DNA of 64,000 bases, taken from positions 242,001 through 306,000 of the forward strand of contig JACATO010000924.1 in NCBI GenBank assembly GCA_018389105.1, in the 5' to 3' direction. Shown in pieces: positions 37,706-51,125 of this stretch. The notes beneath the pieces were generated by a model that ran no database searches, was not told the DNA's origin, and saw only the letters and a list, made by a program, of their open reading frames with translations. Positions within the stretch are counted from its first letter, which is position 1; each line of letters opens with the position of its first letter. This DNA is from Nautilus pompilius (Eukaryota > Mollusca > Cephalopoda > Nautilida > Nautilidae). The translations under genes and the position numbers were made by a program.

Positions 37706-40700
37706 CAAAAGGTTTTTAAGGTGTGGGGAGAGGCAGAGGCGTTGAACAAGTAAGGGCACAGTGGTGACTGTGACTTAGCGATATTTTTAAAAGTTCTTGT
37801 CAAAACAAATATCTTCACGCAGGACAAGAATTTGACCCGAACACAAATAATGACCCTATGCACGGCACGTCTTATCTTTGGGCCATTGTTTCATGGGTAT
37901 TTTCCCTTCTTCCTTGTGGCATATCTGTCGTGCCCCGTCAGTACATCTGATTGTGTGCAGTAAGTCAGGGTTGCATAAAGGTTCCATAGGTCATTATTTT
38001 CAAGTGCAGAGTTAATTGTTTCGCATAGTGTTTGAGCAAAAACTGTATGCCGTTATTCATAGCTATCATCGTCCGGGTTCTTCAGATTAAGCTACAAAGA
38101 CCAACTAAATGTTTATTTTTGTTTTTGTTTTTTTTTTTTAAAAAAGCAAATAAATAAATGCATTTTAAAAGCACTTTCGTTTATAAATTTGTTTATAATT
38201 ATCCTTGGAATTTAAACCTTATGAAAAGACGGGTTTCTTATAGTTTATTAGTTAGTTGGTTCACTACCTTGGTCGAGCGCCCCCAAGCGGCCAAGAGGAT
38301 GTGATTGGGGGGTGGGTGGGGAGGACAGCCATGATGGAAGCCGAGATCGAGAGATTCTGCCGATATCCTAGACCCGTCCAGCCGCTTCTTCCCACCGCGA
38401 AACACAAATCCAATTTTTAAGTTTTAAATTAAAAAAGGCGATGATGCACCATCGAAAGGTGGCAGCTAAAAATTAAAAGCACAAAGGAATTAATTACAGC
38501 GCATTAAATAATAATAAAAAATAAAATGGCGTCAGTTTGGCTGCTTCTCGAGAAAAACATTTTTTGTGTGTGCGTGTGCATGTGTCTCATTCTTCTACAC
38601 GCCAGTTTACCTAATCATGGTTATAAATATAATTTTAACTAATTTAAATACTGGATATCTATTTCTTTGAAAATGTAGTAAATTGCTTAAATAGCAGCTA
38701 CAATGTATTTATCTGCAGGTATGCGGTCTGCAGTATTGTATAAACTATAAAAATAGAAGAGCTGGGTGAATTTATAATTTCGTTACCGTCCTCTCCCCCT
38801 GCTGTTTACAAATATTTGCTGTTGAATAATTGGCTTCAGTTCAACGTAAATATAGCTTCTTTATACCACATCCACCCCAACTTCAGGTATCTTTGCCTGA
38901 AGTGTTACGTTTATAAACATATTTTTGACGTAGCTGGTTCCGACGTTTCTGAAGATCGAGGTTATCTGAAAATATACATCCAATATAAACAGTACATACT
39001 GTATAAATATACACGTGTACTCACTCACGCAGGCGTGATCCTTCTTCAATCCCCCAGTTACTCTCGAGCAAGGAAACTCGGTTTTTTTTCTTTAAATGTA
39101 TCTTTAGACAAGCTTTACAATCAAGAACCACGTTTTAATAAATAAGAGCGATTATCTCATTGCAACCATTTGTCAGCTGCAGTAACCTCAACTTGTTTGG
39201 TTGAACCCAAACGGAACCGGCGGTTCAGTCAGTCATTTGGTCAACTACAACTACTCTTTATCTTCGCAAACCCCTTTCCAGGGTTCACTGAGTTGAGGAT
39301 GGTGTAGAGCTTCCGCCTGGGTAACTAAGCAAGTTACCTGGGTACTTGCAGTTGGGTGGGGTTCTTGAGCAACGGCCAGTAAGGAATCATCCGCAGAAAT
39401 TCTACCACAACTTACCGGAAAATCCATACGTGAACTCTTCCGTTTAGCTGTGGAAGTAAAGCGGAGTATCCGGAGAAAATCTGGACGGACTGGTACACGA
39501 GAGCGAGAAAACGCCTCGCAACACTTCCCTATCGCCGTAGTCCGTAGTGTAATTGCAGTCTTGCGAAGAAACATATTTCAGTTCACCGAAGAAGAGGAAA
39601 AAAAGTTAGATACGATCAGATTTTTGTTGATAAAAGAAAAGTCTTAAAGTTAGGGTTTTAATGTTTGGTTTATTTCTCTAACTATTTTGAATAATTTACG
39701 GTAGACAAACCTTTTTTTAAAAAAAAAATAAGAAGAAGAAGGCAACGTTTACCCTTTATTAGATAAATGTCAGGAAAGATTTCGTAATTGTCAACTTTAT
39801 TCATCTCGATTGATTCAGAAGATGCGGGCTGGCGTCCAGCGTTAATTCCCCGAAAACAGTGTTTTGGTTTAGCCAATCAAATAGCCGCAAGCATCTGTGA
39901 GCTAACTCGTGTTTCCACACGAGCGACCGTGATTCTTAATCACCAATGAAATCGTCCGTAAATAAAACGTTTCTGCGTACTGACGTAAATTGTGGTAACT
40001 TCATTATTAATAGTAGAATTCTTTAGACGTGTACAGTCGGTAGTATACATTAAATCTGCATCAGAACACCAGAATTAATATCGCATGCGAAATACAGCAG
40101 CCAACAGAGGCTCATTAAAGAACGTTTCCACAAGCAGTAATGCACACTTGAGAACGTGGTCTCAGGCATCGTCCTAAAGGCTGTGGTGAGGAGGCTTCAG
40201 GGATAGCAGTCAAAACTTGGACAAACGCCTATTTGAGCTTCTCCAACTTGTTAGGGGCCGTCAAGGCAATCCGGATAGGCGTTGCTCCATTTTATCCCCA
40301 CACACGCAGTCTGGGTAGAGATCCGGTAAAACCGCTAGCTAGGGGGAAATACAACCAGAATGTTGTTTTGTTGCGTAGGGCCTTTCGTTGTCATGGTGCA
40401 TAGTGGCACCTGGAGGTTGACGTTTGAAAAAGAAAGGAGTAACGAACTCGCAAGATATTGGCCACATTGTCAGCCACAAAGACAAGTGACAGGTTCTCTG
40501 GTCTGTGGCCATCGTTCCCTTCAGATGCGGGGACACCTCCTTGTAACCGTATCAGCGCGGGCGACTTCAAACCGGTTTCCCGCTGACAGGCTGCAGCCCG
40601 GAGTCACTTTAAGAAATCGATTGCGACGGTGGATGTTTAGAACATAGCCGTCCTGTTGACAGACCGCCTCGAAACACGTCTGGATCGCGCCAGAATCCAT

Positions 40701-41370
40701 CCCCATGGATCTGAAACACTCGTTTTCCGATAACTGCGGCATAGACGCGTGGGCAATTGTGTGGGAGGAGGGAGGGTATTATTTTCCTCCGTAGAATATC
40801 TCTTGGGAGTTTTAATGAAGCGGCGACGATCACACTTGCGTGGACTACTGATTGCGGCCTTGCCACCTGAGACCACTCAGCATCTGTAGAACGCTGCCGC
40901 TGTAGCTTGGAGTAAACATGCAGCAACGTTTTGCGCCATCGGGCGCTAATTAACAACGAGCGGGTCTAGGATGCGCACTTTTCTGTCGTTGTCAGGTTAC
41001 AACGAAAAATACACATCTGATCAAACGCACAGGAACTGCATCTTTTGCTCACCCCGCAGCTAACTAAACACCTTATTGTTCGAAACTATAAAACGTTGCT
41101 GTTATTTTTCTGTTGGAATCTTTATCAAAAGACATTTTACATCAAAACACTCGTCTCTTTTATTGGCTATTCTATAAATACGCCTCCACGTGATATCGAC
41201 GTTCTCCGCGACCGAAGATGGCGCTGCTGACAATTGCTCTTTACGACGGCAAAATCACATAGAAAACAGTCATACTGGCGATAGATCGTGTCGCGCCTTC
41301 TACATATTTCTTCCCCGCCTCCCATAACACGCATGCGTCGGCAGAAGGCAAAAGATCCCTATCAACCTTC
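36342..41370. other. Mixed intergenic DNA, no proven gene
   Basis: Contains a pure A run at about 37676-37702 and AT-rich DNA to 39100. A moderately CpG-rich stretch at about 39180-41300 has open frames on both strands but no recognisable domain. GACCGAAGATGGCGCTGCTG at 41208-41227 is YY1-like. The ATG within it opens only 14 codons. Confidence 0.45.
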
Positions 41371-41505
41371 ATTATTTTTTTTTATAAATGTGGGAAGAAA
41401 TCGAAGTGGTCGGGGAGAAGAATACCAAACCGTGCCGGCCACGACCGGGATTCGAACTCGAGCTCTCAATCTAAGAAGTCTTGCGAAGAACCAGCCGGAT
41501 ACCTT
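41371..41505 (-). mobile_element. tRNA-derived SINE, family shared with 48061-48235
   Basis: On the minus strand a box-A-like CCGGCTGGTTCTTCGC near 41482-41497 is followed by GAGTTCGAATCCCGG near 41448-41462, a near-perfect box B. A short body contains GATTTCTTCC, then CCCACATTTATAAAAAAAAA at the 3' end. Head, GATTTCTTCC block and CCCACATT-plus-A tail all recur in the element at 48061-48235. The shared order makes a common SINE family the best reading. Confidence 0.7.
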
Positions 41506-44500
41506 CCGTATATAAAACAACACTGAAGTAAATTATAATTTTAAATTGAATCAACTTCATAAATATAAACCGTAAATGTTGTAAAAATAGCATAATTACT
41601 TCTTACCCGTTTATTCCCTGTCTTTCTTCATTTCCCCTTTCTCTTTTAAATCATTTACTAAAATAATTTAGACTTTCATAAATCACGTGAGAAGACTGTT
41701 ACTGGTTTTTTTTATTATAATTTTATTATTACCATTTAAAATATTTAAAGTCAGAAAGCAACATTTCGAATTTGAAAAACTACGACATTCGCTCATTTTG
41801 CTTTAGTTCTTCTTACGTAGGGTGTCCAAACAAACGTCAGAAGAGTCATTTTAGAACAGGCAAAAGGGCTCTCCGCTAAGCCGTTTCAAAGTCGGTATTG
41901 TCGTGTCCCTCAACCGTAGCAGGTGCACGCACCACTGATGCAGCAGCACGGTCTCAGAGAAAAGACCTGACTCGTCGGTCGGTCAGCGAACTGGAGGGTT
42001 CCAAACTTTCGTTTCGGACATTAATTCTCCAGCAGTCCGGGCCACTTAAAAAAAAAAAAAAAAAATAATCCGAAAACCCATTACCGACCGGCTTCAGACC
42101 CGTGGCCGATTCCGCAGCTTCTGTTTTATTGTATATCAAACGCCCGATTGGCATCCGCCCTTTCCCAACCCCTCACCGGTTCTACACATCGCCGTTGAAG
42201 TTCTAAGCGCTTCTCCTCATCGACTCGAATGCTCGAGTCCGACGAAAGCCGTAATGATTCTCCTCTTTAGCGACTACGAAGGTTTGGAAGCCAGTGCAAT
42301 GTCTTACGGTGTCCGTCACGGCTTCCACTTAGATAACGTCGAACAGCTATCCGCAGCTCCCTGATTTTCCCGGGTCGGGTGGTCTCTCCGCGGATGTTTT
42401 CGCAGTAATAACGCACTCGGAAGAAAAAGGGAATCGCCCTGGGGGAACACTTCAAAGCTCGGAATACCTCTCAAAATCTCGTGACACGCGTCGGAAAGTT
42501 CCGATGCTGGTAAATGCTGACGTCACAGCGCAGAGACGGGCAGAACTCATGACGCCCTGCCAGCAGTCAGTGTGACGGTGGTTCTCTCTAAGAACAAAAA
42601 TGCCGGAATCGAAACGAAACAAACAAAAAAAATGGCGAGGAAGATATATTTTATCTTATGTAAACGCGTAATTTTGTATGCATACAGTGATAAAGAATAA
42701 TAGTAAATAAAACACCACACACACACATTTTTGCTTTTGCCTTTGTTTGCTCATTTTTAAAATGTGCACCAAATATATAAAACGAAAAGAAACTATGCAT
42801 ATTTACAAAACCCGCACGTGTACTCCCTACGTCAGTGAGGCGATAAAGTCCTTTCGGTGTTTTACAGAGGTAAACAAAATTATCGCATCACCTGGAATTA
42901 TTTTGATTTTTTTAAAAAATGTTACCCTGACTAATACATTGTTATAAAAAACAAATTGTTTCTGATTCATTATGTATGTATTTCTTTTGTCGAAACAATA
43001 TAACAAAGGTATGCATTCATTCACGTTTACCGGTCTGTTGCTATACTGCACCGCATCAAGAAATCGCTACATTAAGGACGTCGTGGCGCGGAGAACCCCA
43101 GCTTCAGTGTGCTACAAATGCAGGACTACAATGTAATACAGACGATAAAAACTCATTATTTAATGGGGTGGGGTCATTCTCCAGGTTTGATGGCATCTTC
43201 ATATCCTTTCGGAATGGGCAGGCGACTTCTCGCAACTACTGTTGGGCTGATTCGTGGAAGGAACCTGAAGCGACTTTGGTGATGCTTTAGGAAGTTCGGG
43301 TAGAATTGCTCCCCTGGGCGTCGCTGGGCGTTATTCCTCATGGAAGTTGAACATGGGCCCATCCAAAAAGATCGTTATGTATACTCGGGATGCTCTTTTG
43401 TCCACGGGCTTACATCATGACAGACAAACATGGAGACGACTTGCATTTTAACCAGGCAGCATCGGACAGTCTTGCTGCTGAGTTTAGCTCTTCTCCGTTC
43501 TCGCTCTAGGTCGAGGGAAGAACCACGGTGGTCCGGGAGACTCGGGAGCCCGAAAGAACAGCCACCTCGCTTTTGCCGCTAATTTGAAGACCCGATCTAG
43601 CGAGACTGGGGTCCTCCAGAAGATCCAGCTGTCTCCACAACTTAAGGAGGTCAAACGTCTACGTTGCAGGCTTCTACATACTTTTCGGTCACTTCGCTGG
43701 ACCCCGACGATTTCGAAGAAGCGTCGTACTGTACCAGTATCTCCTGATGCATCAGAGAGGAAATTTGCCACATCCTAAGCCTGGCCGTAAAACGCCTTAT
43801 TTAGTTTTAAAAGCATAAGGCGATGCGAAAATCTGAACCATCGCCGAACTAAACCTGATTGTTTCATCCGTTAGTTCATAAACCTCTCACCAGTCTGTTT
43901 ACGTCGAGAACGGGGATAGATTTGGACTCTTCTCACCATCTACGTACCTGTCAGCGCGGGGTTGAGCCACGGTGGCTGTGTCACACAGCATAACTTTTGC
44001 GATGACAAACTGGTGTGTTGCTCCAACCCCGAGTGTTTTGCATTACTAGTATGTTAACTAAATACACTGCTATTTAAGCACAAGCACTAACTAGTGCTTC
44101 TAGACTGGGATGGTGTAGGTGGTGTGCAGAGAGTTAAAAAATACAGGAAGGAAACATCTATTTCTATCTTCACGTATATTATTGCATGGGTATAAATAAT
44201 TATTAAAATAAAATTACTTATCAACTAATTATAAATTATTTATTACTGCGTAATTCATTAAAATGAATTTTTTAAAAAATGTACGACAGTTACCAAGAGT
44301 CATTCATATGCAATTTTTTAAAAAATGCTACTTGTTCTTTTCTATGCTGAGCAGTAAATGTGTGACTAAAGACATCCACTAATTTCCCTTTAACCTCGTT
44401 TTCTCTACATGTTCTTTTTTTTCTATAATAGATAAATCGAAGCCAAATCGCTTTATATATTTTCCCTCTGTATTTATTAGTAGGTTCCAAAATGCGACCC

Positions 44501-47500
44501 GGTTTAACGGATCTATTATTGTACACAGCCCCACACGCCCCACGCGTTCTGTTGTTGCATTCCGGCTGAAGGCCGCCCCGATCGGTTTTTACGTGGAAAA
44601 AAAGTCGAGAAAGCGGAGGAAAGTTTATTGCCAGCAATTTATCGTTGAAAGGCAGTCTGGTGATTTAAGTGTAAAATGATTACAAGCCGCCACGTGAAAG
44701 CTTTGTACCTCCATCGCTCTTTAAAAACAAACAAAAAAAAAAGGTAAATTCGCTTTTTTTCCTTCTTTTAATGTTCTTTGTCAACCCCCTTAAAAAATAA
44801 CAGAATTAATTATCATCTCGGTTTATTTATTTAGTTTTTTTTTTTGGCCATGTGAGAATGTTCTTTGTATTGCTGCGTCGTGGGGGCATAACAAAAGAAC
44901 CGTCTGGATATAGTGTCATCGATTTTCCCGAAGATATATAAATAATTAATTTAAAAAAAAAAAAAACAAACAAACAACACAACCGGTACGGCTATCTTGA
45001 TCGCAACAGCGGGTTTAATATGTCGTATCCGGGAGCGGTGGGCCCCAGTCATGCAGATAGACGAAAGCATTAATCCAGCCAGATATGGAAAAGCGTAAAG
45101 ACAGTGGTAATTCGGGAAGAATTGCTATTAGATACACCTCACCTGCTAGTTTAATTATTAACTCGGGCATAGAATGTCAATATACCTGTCTTAGAAAAGC
45201 ACCCCCTCTCCTCCTAACGACGTTCCCCTTTCCGTCCGCCACTCTTATAGGCCCGACGACCTCCCGCGACTGAGAAGCTTTCGTTTTCATCCGTCCCGAA
45301 GCTCGGATAATGGGCGAATGAAAGAAAACAGGCAACCAGGGTTACTCTACATCTGACAAACGATGCGCACGGCGTCCCGAAATCGCTCGATATCAACGGT
45401 CACGTAATCGAAGACTGCTATCAGCTGCACCCCTGAGTCTCGAGACGTTTCCACTTCCTATGCTCAACGTCGTTCGCAGAATACTAATACTCAAGATACG
45501 AGCGTGTCACCTTAGTTCGCGTCTTTCTCCGCGGCAACCCGAGCGTAGTACAACCCCACAAACGGTTTAGTATTTAAAACACCAGCCCTTTATGTATTCT
45601 GTTGGCCAGTGACATGGAAACATTCAACTGAAAAGATGGGTTTTTTTTGTTTTTTTCTATTTCATTTTTTCACAGAGCCGCTGGTATAAAAATTCTATTC
45701 TTCGGGTGATGGATCGTATGGATAAAAAAATGCAAAATTTCTTTAGTGAGTAAGAACAAATACCTTTTAGACGATATTTTCATTATTACCTCTTTTATAA
45801 AAATGCCCAAACGGCACCGTGTGCTCTCCTTTCTTTCCGGATACAAACGATAGCTTTCCCCAAACATTGTATTTCTATATTTCTTTCTTCTGTTTCAGAT
45901 TAAATGCGCAGTATGACTTTAAAGGGAAAAAAAAGGGGGGGCATTCAGCCACCTCATAGTAATCAGTCTGTCGGCAAAAACTGGTCGTTAGATGGATTAC
46001 CCCCCTGTAAGGCGCTGGCTGCCTGCTCCCTTTTATGTATAAGGAAGACAGTAAGAAACCCGGGGTTTTCATTGTCTCTGATCTCATACGATAACAATTC
46101 ATTGTTTGTCGCAGCGATGCTGCCTAGATATATCCGACCAATGCATCAGACTGGTATTTACGTTCATATACTTTCACTTTCGCGACGTTAACAGTTGGCG
46201 TCGCGCTTAGTCTTACAAATGACTTTGAAGCGTTCTTGCAATGAGGAAGCTAAACATTTTTGCAACATATGAAGACTTCCCCCTATTTTCGGCATCAATA
46301 ATTCTAACTGATTCATCGATGCGTTTTTCTGTTGTTTTCTTCCCACTACAGTAAATTAACACCGATGTCAACCGACTGTAATTCTTTCCGTGAAAAAAAT
46401 TTTCCCCTAGGTTTACTTACAACTGTTAATTAATGAATGCCCGTTAACAAAAAATTATGTGGTAATGGCATACATGTATTTATTTGGTCTCAGGAATGCC
46501 GCCTGGATCTGTTAGGAAAAATGTCTTTGTTAATTAAAAAACATAAATTTCATTTTCTTCAACTTGCTGAACATTTAAAATAATTAAATATACGATTTTA
46601 TCCCCAAGTTTTATCGACAGTACGTAAACTCAACTATCTACAGACATGGCTGTAAATTTTACTTTTATGATTTCTAACACCTGCTTTTCTAAAAGAAAAA
46701 CAAAAATATGATCATTTTTATTACAATACACTATATCACAACTTATTATTTTCTTAAAATTTGAATAAAAAGTATAGCCTGTTGTCTTCTGTCGAGTTTA
46801 ACTATTCTACTTCAAAATCTTATTTAAAACTCTATTTCCTCTTTCCGTAGGTTGATGCTTTTGAAATGTCCAATTAATAGATAGCCGATCAGTTTAAAAC
46901 TATTGCTACATTTTGCATGGTTCATCCATTCATCTGATCACATCAGTCTGCGATTAATTGTCTGGTTTTAAATTCTCTCGAGATAACAGCAAAGGTTAGC
47001 CGAATCTCTTCCTTGTCTGGTTATGTGCAGGGCCATCTCGCTTCCGTCGAAGCCCTCCCACGTCTCATATGGTGGTTGGACTAGTCACGCTCAAGTAAAC
47101 ACCTGACAAGGTTTCATGTTGATAAAGTATCGAAAACTCTTTCGCACGCATACACAAACACGTAGACGCAGTTTATGCAGGTGGGTGCTGTATATATATA
47201 TCGCATTCGCAATCTGCTGCAGCAACTTTAGCTCTCTGGCCAGCCTCAAGCAAATAATCAGTGAACTGCTGCATATTCATAGACTCTGCGGAAAACATTT
47301 GGTATTGACTTTAAAAACACGAACAATTTTTGTGACGTTTGCTGTTGGATTTTATGCAGGAAAAAAATTGGTTGAGGGCCAGAGGGTCATTCGTCGAAAT
47401 CAAGACGTCCTATCAAAGTATTCTTATACGAAATGACTGCGTTGCACTGCAAAACCGACCAATGGACAGATATAACGGCGCAAGCGTATCCCTGTTATTC

Positions 47501-48060
47501 GTCTCGACATAGCCCAACCCACTTATCATCAGATAAGCGAAAAATATTTGGCTCCACGATGCCTTTCTAGAATAGAAGGATACTTTGTGTGTGTGTGTGT
47601 GTTTGTGTGTGTGTGCTATAAAAGGCCATTTCATTGATCTACGATTTGTAACTTAGCAAGATGCTCTACTTATCCTCAGAATCTAAACAGTAGCATTATT
47701 GTTTCTGCTTTCGCTGATTTAGTTTTTCGTTACTAGTTTTAATGTCACTACTATTCTCGTAGTCGTTGTTCTTTTGCTAGTTAAATCTGCAAGGATGTCC
47801 ATGTATAGACAAACTGATGACCACTGAGTGTTTTATCACACTGTCTTCTAGACAGACCCCCTGTCCTGACTTTAGAGTTCTTAAACCATCTCGGAGCAGC
47901 GAGCTAGAAGGAGAGAATACTTTACTAGCCCCGCTGTTGCCAAGCAGGTTACCAGAATGCGAGTGGAGGTTCTTAGCGGTGGCCAGAGTACAGTCGAGAG
48001 TTAGCTGTGGAGCTCTTCACACAACACGTACCCAGAAAAAACCTACCAGAATTTCCCCTC
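41506..48060. other. Mixed intergenic DNA, no proven gene
   Basis: CpG-rich patches (41870-42560, 43480-43960, 44990-45560) alternate with AT-rich stretches. TGACGTCA occurs at 42519-42526. A pyrimidine-rich acceptor-like site ends in TTTCAG at 45893-45898, but the following frames close quickly. A (TG)n run is at 47586-47615. No domain was recognised in any open frame. Confidence 0.45.
47586..47615. repeat. (TG)n microsatellite
   Basis: A TG run with one TTTG interruption. Confidence 0.93.
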
Positions 48061-48235
48061 TTTTTTTAATGTGGGGCGTGACTGAAGTTCCCGGAAGAAA
48101 TCCTCGTAGCCAACTAAAGCGAGAAGAGACTGTGCCATGGAAGTGCACCAAAGGTAGCCCTTCACGACTGGGATTCGAACTCGGGCTCTCAGCTATCTGG
48201 ACCATTGGCCGCTCTATCACAGCGTTAAAATCTCA
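48061..48235 (-). mobile_element. tRNA-derived SINE, best-preserved copy
   Basis: On the minus strand GATAGAGCGGCCAATGG at about 48204-48220 (box A) is followed by CGAGTTCGAATCCCAG near 48168-48183 (box B). A body of about 100 bp containing GATTTCTTCC ends with CCCCACATTAAAAAAAG at the low-coordinate end. The ORF at 48017-48220 on the minus strand is a by-product of the element. Pol III transcription from the internal promoter is the known mechanism for this class; activity of this copy is unknown. Confidence 0.72.
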
Positions 48236-48991
48236 AATCACGCTGACGGGCGTAAATCACAAACCAGCCAGTCCCTTGGATAACGGATGCAACGATATTC
48301 ACTGCGTGAAAAAAGTCAAACATTAGAGAAATGGGGAAAAGTTTTGGTTTCTGAATAGTTTTGCCTCTTTGATGCGACGCTGTGCCTGTGATTTCCGTTT
48401 TCCAAAACGTCATAATCAAAGAAACGATTGGCGGACACTTTGCTCAAGCGGAAATTGCTCGTAATCATAGATTTAGAAGAGTTATCTCCCCCTTCTTTCC
48501 AGTATTTTGGGAACGGATGGTGACCTGTCAGCTCGTTTTAACGGCATGGATGACGTTTTAATTCTTTGCTAACCTGAGTCTCGCACTGCTTAAAATCGAG
48601 AGTGGGGAGATAAGCACGTTATCTGGAGACTTTTTTTAAAAGTAGAAAAAAAAGAGACGCGAACAAAGCCACTAAAATAGACGATTGTAGTCAGCTTTAA
48701 TAACTGAGGGCAACGACAGGATAACTGCGAATCGTGAGATAGGTGAAAACAGACGAACCAGTCAGACATCCTCCTCTCAGCATCACGTCGTTCGGGTCTC
48801 ATTGGTGTAGGTTAAATATCCAGATGGACGATAAAACCCACTTAGCTGCGTCAATCATCCAAATGTCTCCCCCCTCCCTCCACCACGGGCTCTCTGCTGC
48901 CTTACACCTTTAGACAATAAATGAGGGAATAAAAAAGAATTAAAAAAAACGCCGTCTTTGTTCGTTCTTTAGCTGGTCGACTTCGGAGGGG
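48236..48991. other. Intergenic DNA, no gene seen
   Basis: Unremarkable mixed DNA between the SINE and the GA/CRE array. The minus frame at 48590-48802 has no recognisable motif. Confidence 0.5.
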
Positions 48992-48998
48992 GGAGAGA

Positions 48999-49031
<33 letters not shown>

Positions 49032-49059
49032 GATAGACATCAGTAGAGAGAGAGAGAGA

Positions 49060-49097
<38 letters not shown>

Positions 49098-49106
49098 TAT
49101 GACGTC

Positions 49107-49169
<63 letters not shown>

Positions 49170-49175
49170 ATCAGT

Positions 49176-49207
<32 letters not shown>

Positions 49208-49219
49208 TATGACGTCAGT

Positions 49220-49281
<62 letters not shown>
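48992..49281. repeat. Second composite (GA)n array with TGAC(G/A)TCAGTA blocks
   Basis: (GA)n is interrupted by GACATCAGTAGAG near 49035, TATGACGTCAGTAGAG near 49098, ATGACATCAGTAGAG near 49165 and TATGACGTCAGTAGAG near 49208. Full CRE palindromes lie at 49100-49107 and 49210-49217. The first three blocks are about 67 bp apart. The same kind of block punctuates the array at 25553-26225. Confidence 0.95.
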
Positions 49282-49282
<1 letters not shown>

Positions 49283-51019
49283 ATTTGTGTACACATCGGA
49301 ATTCAATCGAGATAGGTCAAGACATCCGTAGAATCTGTTTTAACAGGCCAAACTTTTCTCCCTTTTTTTGGTCTTCTCTGCCCGATTTCTAATTACTTTC
49401 ACCCTGACAATAACAGAAGGATTGCATCTTGGTAGTGTTTCTCAGGTCGAACATTTACGGAGGCTTGTCCTTGCCCTGCATCTGTTCGAGATGTGAGCGG
49501 CTGGCACCAGCAAATGAAAGATGGGATCCCGACCGACCAACAGATAACAGCTGTCGCGAGAAGGCGTCGTTAGCGATCCCTTCTCCACCAGAATACAGCC
49601 CTGATAGCGCGATCATATTTTAAAAGAAAAAAAAAATTTAATTAAAATTCCTGAACACTAAAGAACTTCCTGATTAAAGATAACGAATAATTAACCGACT
49701 GTTCGGTTGATTTAAAACGGAATCTCCGCTATTCTTTTGTGTCGTACCTCTGAAAATAATTGCATTATCTTTTAGTAGGAAAATGTCACATTTTTTTTTT
49801 AAATTTACCGAATCCGTTAAAGTATTATTATATTTGTTGTTGTTGTTTTTTTTTTTAATTTACGAATATCAGGATATGGTGAATGGGTGAATCTCTCATA
49901 AAAGATTTTTGTTTGTGGTTGCCCACCTCATTGAATTTTATTTTTGCTGCATCGATAATGACATGAAAATAAATTCTAAAGTAATCCGATACAAGGCTCG
50001 GTTATAGTTGCAAGCGGTTTCTCAGTGACTGCGCTATGAGAGACCGTTTAGCAGTAGCGGTCTATGAAGTAATTGTTAAAGTATACTTACTTTATTTTTG
50101 AATTTATACTTACGCCGCAAAGAGAAGCGCTTCGATTTCTGTACAGTGCGCTGGCTCCAACGACACGCACTCGGTGCAGAAGTGCGTCCGATACGCTCCA
50201 CTTTAACCGTCCTCAACACGGTCTTCAGAAAACATCGAGAGCTCAGTTAGGATTTGGAAATCGTTTCAACAATAACACGTCTTTCGTAAGAATTCCAAGA
50301 AGTCTTTCACGATCGCTTCGACGGCGGTGGGGTGGATGGGGGTGGCGGTAAGAAATATGCGAACGGACTTTACCGTGTGGGTTCACAGTAAGCAAAAACT
50401 GTGCCCGCCCCTCATGAAACAGGAGGAAGCGACACAGATGAGTTCCTAAAGTTATCCGAGGGGTTTTGCCATTCAGGCCACTGTTGCAAAAAATAAATAA
50501 ATAAATAAAAGTGTTCCTTTTCTCTCGTCATCACCTCATCTAAACACTTTCATTAAACCCGGTAAAGACGAATCATGATTGTCGACCGAGATCTAGAAAA
50601 GAGAAGCTGTCATCAGGACAAATATTTTATTCGATTTAGATGGTTGCCAACGCATCGTTTAAGCTGATCTACCTTTTTTTTTTTTTGTTGTTGCCAGAAT
50701 CTGTGAAACCTGCGAATGGTAATGGGCTCTTTCATCCCAACTGGCATATGTCACTTGCGTCCATTTGGTCCAACAAACACTGCTTTCCTGCAGACCACAC
50801 GGAAAAATTATAATGAATGCTCAAATAACATCTTTATGCAAATTGGTTTGGTCATATACGCACGACGCACACATTCGGCCTGGTCAGTGCACAAGCGATT
50901 CTTTATTTCACCTATAATACACTGTCCACCATAATTCCTAGAGATATGGTTTCAAAGATCGGCTTTCATTCTCATGTGTGAGTGGATAGAAATGAATCGT
51001 GTCTTATTTAGAGAACTTG

Positions 51020-51125
51020 TACAATGGCACGGATTCAGACTCTCCGGCGTATGAACTCGTGACTGCCGCACCTGCCATTTAGCAACTGATAGCACCGACC
51101 ATACCCCCTAGCTGGTCGCGGATAA
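51020..51125 (-). mobile_element. Possible tRNA-like element
   Basis: On the minus strand, TATGGTCGGTGCTATCAG near 51090-51107 resembles a box A. Further on, AGAGTCTGAATCCG near 51032-51045 resembles a box B. The spacing is longer than in most tRNAs, closer to a Leu/Ser-type long variable arm. No tail is evident. Confidence 0.33.

Noticed and set aside
48160-48240. Functional tRNA gene on the minus strand
   Set aside because: The boxes are good, but the acceptor and T stems do not pair properly and a SINE body with an A tail follows.
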